DNA from: Galeruca laticollis
Lineage: Eukaryota > Arthropoda > Insecta > Coleoptera > Chrysomelidae
NCBI GenBank assembly: GCA_963921935.1
Contig: OY998184.1
Location: forward strand, 28,921,567-28,985,566
Reading direction: 5' to 3'
Length of the DNA stretch: 64,000 bases
The notes under the pieces were generated by a model. That model was not told the origin of the DNA and did no database searches. It saw only the letters and a list, made by a program, of their open reading frames with translations. This document shows, piece by piece, positions 56,835-64,000 of this stretch (its first letter is position 1; every line of letters starts with the position of its first letter). The translations under genes and the position numbers were made by a program.

Positions 56835-57932
56835 TTAGATGCCTTTGGTACATCTGTTTTTTTTTGAGGAAGTTGGGGGGGGTGTTATGGGAGGGGTAGA
56901 GGCTTTACGTTTTTTTGAGGGTGCAGTTGGTTTATGTAGCATATATGCGGGGGGGATGTACTGTGACTGCGAAGTTACAGGTAGAGGAGAGAAATTTTGT
57001 GTATTATTAAAAACTGCAAATCTGTTATTCGTTGTGATTTTTGAATATGAAGGATTGTTAACTATGGTTTCGGCTTCTTTAAAAGAAATATTTTTAAACG
57101 CCATTTCTCTTTTGATGTTATGTTGTTTTGTATACATAGGGCATTCTTTGGATATCGTAGGGTGATTGTTGGTTTGGCAATATATGCAAAAACTGCCAGG
57201 ATTTGGGCATTCTGAGTCCTTGGTATGTACTTCAGTACATATTTGACATCTTTTTGATTTTGATTTACACAATTTGGCTGTGTGGCCATATCTCAAACAG
57301 CTATAGCATTGCACAACCGGGTGAACATAAGGCTCCACGGAAAATGAGGTTAAATTAATTTTAATTTTTTCTGGAATGAAGTTTCCTTCAAAAGTGACAA
57401 TTATTAGTTGACGATCAACAAATTTGATTTCACCTTCACCATCCGTGACCCTTCCCTTCATACGTTGAACTTTGACCACCTTCATATTATCGCATTCAAT
57501 GTTTTTGAGTAAAAAATCTTCAGAAAAAAAAGTGTCTACCCATCTCACAAGACCTTTGCGGTGATTATAGAATGTGGGAATGTACGCAACCAACTGATTT
57601 TTCTCCATGATTTCATGGCCTACTAATGAATTCGCTATATCGTAGTTTTTAAAAATTACTTTTACTCTACTTACTCCTACCGATAATATATCTACTATGT
57701 TTTGTTTAAATTTGTCTTCAGTTAACAAAAAATATCCTATTTTCATTGGAAATAACCTGCCGGAGTTTTTGTTCAAATGCTCTACAAAAACATAAAACGG
57801 ACCTTTATCTTTAATAGTGTATTTATTTGTTAAATTGAATAATTTTAAATCTTTATAGGAATCTTTGTTATTGATAGTGTCCATGTCGTCAGAATTATCG
57901 GGCGGCCCTGGGCCGCCCGTATTTGTGTTCAT
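56835..57932 (-). CDS. LINE ORF1, gag-like with three zinc knuckles
   Basis: An uninterrupted 365-codon frame starting MNTNTGGPGPPDNSDDMDTI. The central part (YFLLTEDKFKQNIVDILSVG, VSRVKVIFKNYDIANSLVGH) is the Gag-like region found in I and Jockey ORF1 proteins. Three Cys/His knuckles follow at about residues 210-265: CYSCLRYGHTAKLC, CQICTEVHTKDSEC and CIYCQTNNHPTISKEC. The C-terminus is basic and Pro/Ser-rich (SKKRKASTPPITPPPTSSKK), possibly nuclear-targeting. It packages LINE RNA. The frame is open, so it may still be translatable. Confidence 0.9.
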   Translation of the reverse strand: MNTNTGGPGPPDNSDDMDTINNKDSYKDLKLFNLTNKYTIKDKGPFYVFVEHLNKNSGRLFPMKIGYFLLTEDKFKQNIVDILSVGVSRVKVIFKNYDIANSLVGHEIMEKNQLVAYIPTFYNHRKGLVRWVDTFFSEDFLLKNIECDNMKVVKVQRMKGRVTDGEGEIKFVDRQLIIVTFEGNFIPEKIKINLTSFSVEPYVHPVVQCYSCLRYGHTAKLCKSKSKRCQICTEVHTKDSECPNPGSFCIYCQTNNHPTISKECPMYTKQHNIKREMAFKNISFKEAETIVNNPSYSKITTNNRFAVFNNTQNFSPLPVTSQSQYIPPAYMLHKPTAPSKKRKASTPPITPPPTSSKKNRCTKGI

Positions 57933-58869
57933 AATTAATTATTTAAACTTGTCTTTTCAAGAACTCGTTCCAGAACAAAAAATTGTAAATAAAAATAGAA
58001 AGAAAAAAGTTAATGTGATAGAATCACGAGGTATTTCAATTAAATTATGACTAACCGATAATATACCTAATGTGAAAATTAACTAAAAATAGGTGTACTT
58101 ATCTAGAAATGATGTCCTAGTCAGGCACACAAAACACGTGTAAACAGTTCGACTGCCAATACACAACTGTATTTTAGTAATCTAACACTAACCTATTTAT
58201 TTAATTGTTTTTACGAAATCTAACGTTTTTTTTGTAGCACTACGTACTTTACCTTTTGTGGACACAATTCAAATTCTAGTTAATTAATTTTCGCAGCGCT
58301 TTCCGATATATCGAAATTAATGCAGGCGAATTTTATAAACACTTTATTATTTCCACGCACCGTTGCCGAGCTAAGAAAATATTAATAATTTAATTGTAAA
58401 TAATTCTTTATTTCTAGAGGTGTAAACAAATAATTTGTTTTTTACAAACAAACGTTTAATAAGGCATATTTCAATAACGGATTTGGTGACAAATAATTAT
58501 TCTTAGTAATTATAACCAAACTGTTCTTTCAGTGAATGTTTCGACATAAAAATTAATATTTCAATAACATAACCTCCAATATTAACCTGCTATGAAATTC
58601 ATTAAAAAGAAATTATAGAGGATTTGAAATTATTTTATTACTCAAATTATTATGATTTTCAAATATTATATTATTAATATTACTTGGAAGCTTGGACATT
58701 TCCAAATACTACTGAAAAAATACTTATTTGATGATAAAACTCTCCCAGCATCAACACATCGATTTTACGCAAATTGGCACTATTTTCCTCAGGAAATCCT
58801 TGTTCCACTATTTCACTTCCGATTAATATTCGAATAAACAAAAATTTAATCCTAAATATAGAATCACAA
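57933..58869. other. LINE 5' region and spacer
   Basis: No coding motif. Part of it must be the LINE 5' untranslated region, but its border is not visible. Confidence 0.4.
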
Positions 58870-59245
58870 AGAACCAGTTGTTGACTTGTTTAATTAAAAG
58901 TTACGTCATTCGCTCTGATTAGTGTACAACGTATCATGGTGGACTCCCGTATTTTGAAGTTTTATTTTATCAAAATATAATTGTCGATCCTGTTCTTAAT
59001 AAAAAAAATAAATGCAAGTTATGTCTACAACGCTATCAAGTGGGCACCTGTAAAACTGCATAATAGACACTTTAATACGATATTATATATTTTGTCTGAA
59101 CACCATTTTAATTCATTCTTTGTATAACTCTCAGTACAGTCTATATACCTTTTTTGTACTATTTCTGCTCTTTGTTAGAATATATTTTTGTATAGTTAAT
59201 TTTAGTTCTTTTTAAAAAGACATTTTTCATAAAGAAAAACAAAAC

Positions 59246-59263
59246 TGGCGCAGTCAGTAGGAT
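59246..59263 (+). other. Primer binding site (tRNA-Ser type)
   Basis: tggcgcagtcagtaggat, one base from the TGGCGCAGTCGGTAGGAT form known for 17.6/297-type errantiviruses, which use tRNA-Ser. It marks the LTR end at 59245. Confidence 0.8.
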
Positions 59264-59559
59264 CGCGCGAGTGGTGAAAACGTGACTTATACAGTGCACC
59301 GATTTCTACGGTTTTCGTATAAACTTTCATGACTTTAACATTTTAACGTTTTGAGGGCGAGTTCTATAAACCCTTTCTATGGGATCAACAACTGAGAGCA
59401 GCCCTCCTGTGGACGTAGTGAGAGGAACCAAAGAGTCGGGGAAGAAGATTTTCTAAACGTAAGTGCCAAATTTCCTCTTCTCGCCTTCCTATACCATTCT
59501 TTGGAATTAGTGAAGATATGAATTAAGTTACTTTTTATTATCATAGAAATTAAATATAT

Positions 59560-60870
59560 ATGAACGATTTGAATAATAGAAACGTTGATAATATTGTAGA
59601 AGTTTTTAATAATATTCCACCAAACGCAATTAATAGTAACGAAATGGCTACACCTAAAATTAATTGGGATGTTATCAGATCTAAATTAACAAATATCAAA
59701 CCATTTAACAGAGATAGTGAATAATTAAACAAATGTATCACTAGATGTGAGAGTTTAATTGAATCCTATAGAAATTTAAATGATGCCGAATTAAATTCAC
59801 ATTTAATAGAATGTATTCAAGAAAAGTTAGAAGGCCGAGCAGCTTTCATGGTCGGTAGTAGAGTAGAGTTAAATACTTGGCAAAAATTGAAAACTGCTTT
59901 ATTACAGTGTTTTGCTGATAGGCGTGATATAGATTGTCTAGTACAAGAATTAATTAGAGCTAAACCTTTTAAAAATGAGCACCTTATCGATTTTGGTAGT
60001 AGGCTTCAGTTAATTCATAGTAGTGTAATTCAGAAAATAAGAACCGACCCAAATATAAATGCTGTTGAGAAAAATTGTCAAATTATTCAATACGATAAAA
60101 CTACACTAAATACTTTCATAGCGGGTTGTGATGGAACGCTAAGAAATAATATGCATTCAAGAAAACCCACTTCCTTAGAAGATGCGATGGCATATGTCGC
60201 AGAATTTGAAAATTTCGAAAGACTTTATGGATCATTACATGATAAAAATTTTCGGCAAAATAATTCTAATAATAATAACAATGGTATGCAATATTCACAA
60301 TTCCAAAATGTTCATAGGTCAAATTCAGACCAAAATCAAAATCGTTACCACTATCGAAATTTCGTACCAAATAACAGACCAATTATTAATCATCAACCTT
60401 CATATAATAATTATCGATATAATCAACCCAATGTTTCAAATAAAGTAGTACAAAACAGAGAATATTGGCCTAACCAACCGATACCTGTTCAACCTATCCC
60501 ACAAAATAATAGATATTTCAGGAATCGACAAGTATTTGGTCCAGCGAAAAATGTTTTTAGACCTAATCAAATACCACAGAATCAGTTACCAAAACCTGTA
60601 CCAATGTCGACAACGTCGCGAAATTTCACAGAAAGAAGCCGAATGCCTGTTATTACTAACAATAATAATAGATTCTTCCAAACAAATCCACGTGTTAAAC
60701 CAAATTTTGTTTCTGAAGAATTATATTTAAATCAATGTGATAATCCAGAATATGATCCTAACCAATTTAATGAATACGAAGAAGTAGAATTTAATCAGCC
60801 CGATACGAATGATGAAAATCAATTTGAGGAAAATTTTCGGATAACCGGACCTTCCCAAATAGAGAGGTAG
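59560..60870 (+). pseudogene. Errantivirus gag
   Basis: ATG at 59560, about 300 bases after the primer site; one TAA at 59722-59724, then open to the TAG at 60868-60870. The capsid-like part has ESYRNLNDAELNSHLIECIQ, FADRRDIDCLVQELIRAKPF and LNTFIAGCDGTLRNNMHSRK, as in errantivirus Gag. The C-terminal half is very Asn/Gln/Pro-rich with Arg, without CCHC knuckles, which is usual in this group. The N-rich part is likely to bind RNA (inference). Confidence 0.85.
60831..60837 (+). promoter_or_regulatory. -1 ribosomal frameshift heptamer between gag and pol
   Basis: The heptamer A AAT TTT is in the gag frame 31 bases before the gag stop. After a -1 shift the pol frame is open across the stop and enters the protease. 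XXXYYYZ heptamers of this form are canonical slippery sites. Confidence 0.7.
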
Positions 60871-62006
60871 TTGAAATAAACGTTATTTCTGCTAATCCTT
60901 TACCGTACATAGAAATTAAGAATCCCAAAGCTAGATTATTAATTGATACCGGTAGTCCTAGATCAATAATAAAACCTTCTATTATAGAAAAATATTTTTC
61001 AGATACAATTTACCATTCCAATACTGTATTATCTACTAGTCTTGAAAGTAAAGAAATCAGATTTCAAGCACTCGTGCCTGCATTTTCAGAATTAAAATGT
61101 AAAAATTATTATATTAATTTTGTATTATATGACTTCCACGATTATTTCGATGGAATCATAGGTATTAAAGATCTTGTTAATATGAATTTAAATATAGACC
61201 TTGCGAACCAACAATTAGTAGGACCTAATATAAAAATACCATTTAAATATAGACAATCTGATGATATAGAATTTTCTTTTTTCGGAGAATTCGATTACAA
61301 TATTGAATATTTAAAAGGTAAAAGTAACAAGGCAGCCGATGCACTGTCTCGTTTCCCTAATATGAATGCTTCGGAAACTGCATCACTTGACGTTAATTTA
61401 GGTGACATTGATGAAATTGTAAATCAAGAACTCGAAAGAATTAGTTCATATAACGAATCTACAAATCAACTTCCTAATTTAGACAATATTGACCTTACAA
61501 CTATTTTAGACGAGAACGAAAGAGACATATCAGATACCATAATTAATTCACCCCCATTGAACGAAGAAGCGAACCCCAATAATGATGACATTGAAACAGT
61601 GCACACATCTGCGGAAAATCCCATTTTATCAATTCCAATATCTGAAGAACCACTAAATATGTATAAAAATCGATTATACTCCACTAGCAATGAAAATCTT
61701 TCTTTTAAAGTAAAAAGAGAAAAAATATTCGAAAATATTCGTTTATATGTTACATTACCAGTAGTAGACACAGAATCACACGTAATAGAATTCATTAAGG
61801 ACTTCATAAATCCCAACCAAAATTATGCTCTTTATTTCCAAAACAAACCTTTATCACGAATGTTCACAATAACTGCACAAAAAACATTTAAGAATTCTGC
61901 TTTTAAATTTATCATGTGTACCAAAATTCTCACTGATATTCAATCAGTTGACGAACAACGAGAGAAAGTAGAATATTACCATATGAGTAAATCAGGTCAT
62001 AAATGA
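60838..62006 (+). pseudogene. Pol with protease and linker, reverse transcriptase deleted
   Basis: The frame enters by -1 shift. The protease has ARLLIDTGSPRSIIKPSIIE (catalytic DTG, about 60946) and YFDGIIGIKDLVNMNL. At about 61250-61290 it passes directly to FDYNIEYLKGKSNKAADALS, the last motif of RNase H. The whole RT and most of RNase H, some 600 residues in relatives, are absent without a frame change. An acidic linker and VIEFIKDFINPNQNYALYFQ follow, then the start of integrase (YYHMSKSGHK), where the frame ends at 62006. Confidence 0.85.
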
Positions 62007-62871
62007 AGTAAAAGCATCCCTTAGTCGTAGATATTATTAGCCAAAAATGATAAAAGAAATAGAACATTTCATAAATAATTGTGAAACTTGTATGAAGAAT
62101 AAGTATGACAGAAATCCCCCAGTTATAAAATTCAATTTAACACCCACAGCTTCGAGAACTTTCGAATATATCCATTTAGACGTTTTTTATATATCAAATA
62201 AATCGTATTTAACAATAATAGGTTCATTTTCAAGATATGGTCAAGCCTATCCGTTAGACAGTATAACAGGAATATCTGTAGTTGAGAAATTACTCGAATT
62301 TATTTCCCACCACGGTCTACCTAACAAAATTACGTCTGACCAAGGCACAGAATTCAAAAATTTCGATCTTCAAGATTTTTGCAAATTACACCACATCCAT
62401 ATACACTTTACAACATCAAAAAATAGTCATTCTAACTCTCCAGTCGAGAGATTCCATTACACCCATTAAAGGTCACAAAAACATTTTGGTTTAGACGATC
62501 ATTTAATTATATCAACTTACGTACAAGATCATAAAGAAAATAGTAACATATTCTATGAAAAAATTAAGCAAAATAATGAATCCACAAAAGAAAAGATTAT
62601 TCAAAAACGAAATGAAAAACGCGATTTTGCAAACCAAGGAACATGCTACATAAAAACTAAACGGAGAAATAAAAAACTACCCAAATTTAAAAAGACAAAA
62701 GTACTAATCCAAAAAGGTATCCTCATTAAAACTAATAAAGGCACATACCATAAAAATCTAACTAGAAAATCGAGGTTAGTAACAAACAAATTGTTACAGG
62801 AATCTAACGATGATGAACCTCCTGATATTGATGACAACATACATCATGATTCTGCAGATACAATGCATTGA
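62007..62871 (+). pseudogene. Integrase, frameshifted
   Basis: After a break at 62006-62047 the integrase continues: HFINNCETCMKNKYDR (zinc CC), YIHLDVFYISNKSYLTIIGS (first Asp), ITSDQGTEFKNF (second Asp) and SNSPVERFHYTH (Glu), then shifts at about 62460. In the new frame the C-terminal domain follows with STKEKIIQKRNEKRDFANQG, KTKVLIQKGILIKTNKGTYH and a stop at 62869-62871. All three catalytic acids remain. It overlaps the env start by 62 bases. Confidence 0.85.
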
Positions 62872-64000
62872 AGAGGATGTATCTACCACTAAAATCGAAA
62901 GCTTAATCCTTCCAATCCAATTAATAAATTCTCGTATTATATACAATAAACATACATTTATACACTATGTAGATTTAGACATTATTTTTGAGCAAGTAAA
63001 TAACCTAATAAAACATTATTATATCGTTAAACATAGTATTAAAATAATTAATAGTGTAGTAACCCCATATCGTATCATAATTTAGCACAAATTATTTTGA
63101 CAAGGACAGAATCTTTAATTAATTCTTTAGAAATAAAACTGAATAATCTATATCTCCATATCAAGAGTAAAAGAGGACTTGTAAAGGCCGTAGGAAAAAT
63201 CGACAAATGGCTTTTTGGCACATTAGATGCAGATAATGAAAAAAGATATAACGAAGCAATTGATTTACTGCAGAAAAACCAGAAAAATATTATTACAGAA
63301 GTTAATTTACAAACCTCTTTATACCAAAAACTTATTGAACACTATGATAAATCTATAAATATTTTAAACAATAATCAAGAGATACTTAAAAATAATTTAG
63401 AGAAAATGCAAGCTTCATTTTACCATAAAATAGAAACTCTTGAAAGTTATTTAAGTTTTCAGGGAATTATAACACAAATTAATTTAGATTGCCAATCAAC
63501 GATTAACTTAATAGATAATTTAGAAAATGCTATAGTATTTTCCAAATTAAACTCTCTTCATAATTCAATAATTTCTAGTACTGATATTCTCGAAATGATT
63601 AAGTATTTACATAATATATATAACTCTAATCAAATTCCTAAGTTTGAGAATTTATTGACTTATTATCAATTTTTGGGCACTTGAGTGTCGATTACAAATT
63701 CAAAATTAATTTTTGCAATTCATATACCTATCCTTAAAGAAAAAACGTACGAATTTTACCATATTCCCCCAGTTATCCAAAATCATAAAACTTTTACCCC
63801 TCTATTTCCCTATTTGGCACACAAGAATGAAGATAACCAATTCGAGAAAGAAGAATACCCTCTTCTAGAAGACACGTATTATTGCCGACAAAATTCTGTA
63901 TCCCAAGATAATTGTACAACGCAACTACTCCAAGGAAAAGACCTCTCACATTGCCACATCATTGAAGTAAATTTACCAGAAACAGTCGTCGAACCAGTCA
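62810..64000 (+). pseudogene. Errantivirus env (fusion-protein type), partial
   Basis: ATG at 62810, inside the integrase end. The first frame has a hydrophobic start (LLILMTTYIMILQIQC), a possible signal peptide, and stops at 63085. A frameshift leads to 63097-63684, with a furin-like KSKRG, a following hydrophobic GLVKAVG and KWLFGTLDADNEKRYNEA, the signature shared by errantivirus Env and baculovirus F proteins. A helical heptad region comes next. A TGA at 63682-63684 interrupts; the same frame is then open to the window edge with conserved Cys residues. The transmembrane part lies outside. Not functional as it stands. Confidence 0.85.

Larger units (their letters stand above)
52911..57932 (-). 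mobile_element. I-type LINE, nearly complete
   Basis: Minus strand: ORF1 (57932-56835), a 188-bp gap, ORF2 (56646-53107) and a 3' end of about 200 bp that becomes A-rich at 52911-52935 (T-rich on the plus strand). The RNase H domain after RT places it in the I group of non-LTR elements. It has one nonsense codon in ORF2 and an endonuclease deletion. The 5' untranslated start cannot be placed. Confidence 0.85.
58870..64000 (+). mobile_element. Errantivirus-like Gypsy element, internally deleted, cut by window edge
   Basis: Order on the plus strand: putative 5' LTR (about 58870-59245, left border uncertain), primer site, gag, protease, remnant of RNase H, linker, integrase and env, open at the right edge. 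The env with a fusion-protein-type motif identifies an insect errantivirus-like element. Breaks: a stop in gag, loss of the RT in frame, a shift and stop at the integrase start, a frameshift after the catalytic Glu, a frameshift and a stop in env. This copy is dead. Confidence 0.9.

Overview
This window looks like intergenic or heterochromatic-type DNA of an insect. It is AT-rich, and I recognise no host gene, tRNA, rRNA or CRISPR array in it. Almost every supportable feature is a transposable element or part of one. The insect assignment rests on the element mix: an errantivirus-like Gypsy element with an env gene, Jockey- and I-type LINEs, piggyBac, Penelope-like (PLE), Merlin, Ginger/KRBA2-type, Mutator-like and Sola/DUF7869-like elements. 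A beetle is plausible but is not proven by the sequence.

Layout. 1-7 kb: the N-terminal part of a Tc1/IS630-like transposase cut by the window edge, a MULE transposase remnant, an errantivirus-like fragment joined in frame to an RNase-H-bearing LINE, and a PLE fragment whose GIY-YIG domain is split by a 337-bp insertion. 7-15 kb: a minus-strand Gypsy relic (7650-11805) lying between a pair of piggyBac-type TTAA ends, itself carrying a 515-bp long-TIR insertion; then a piggyBac element with both ends and TTAA duplications (12167-14611). 15-24 kb: decayed mariner-like, LINE and piggyBac fragments and a TA-flanked MITE. 23.6-29 kb: an inverted PLE, a Ginger/KRBA2-type integrase relic, a second PLE tail and a palindromic PLE-derived insertion. 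30-37 kb: Gypsy integrase fragments, a dead LINE RT, a Merlin remnant and a satellite array with a period of about 174 bp.

37.1-43.1 kb holds the most interesting object: a minus-strand Gypsy element with near-identical LTRs and a GTAC target duplication. It has a SAP-domain Gag and an extra 3' open frame that reads as a macro (ADP-ribose) domain followed by a CCCH zinc finger. One of its LTRs carries the same kind of PLE-derived palindrome seen at 28.6 kb. 46.6-52.6 kb is an unidentified 6-kb element with 40-bp terminal inverted repeats (39/40 identical). A Sola/DUF7869-like element and a 1-kb foldback element lie inside it. 52.9-57.9 kb is an I-type LINE (ORF1 plus EN-RT-RNase H) with an EN deletion and one stop codon. 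58.9 kb to the right edge is a plus-strand errantivirus-like element (gag, protease, integrase, env) that has lost its reverse transcriptase in frame and runs off the window.

The elements do not form a cellular pathway. What they show is repeated nesting: insertions inside LTRs, coding domains and other elements, several with readable target-site duplications. All functional names are assigned by motif recognition by eye; no database search was run.
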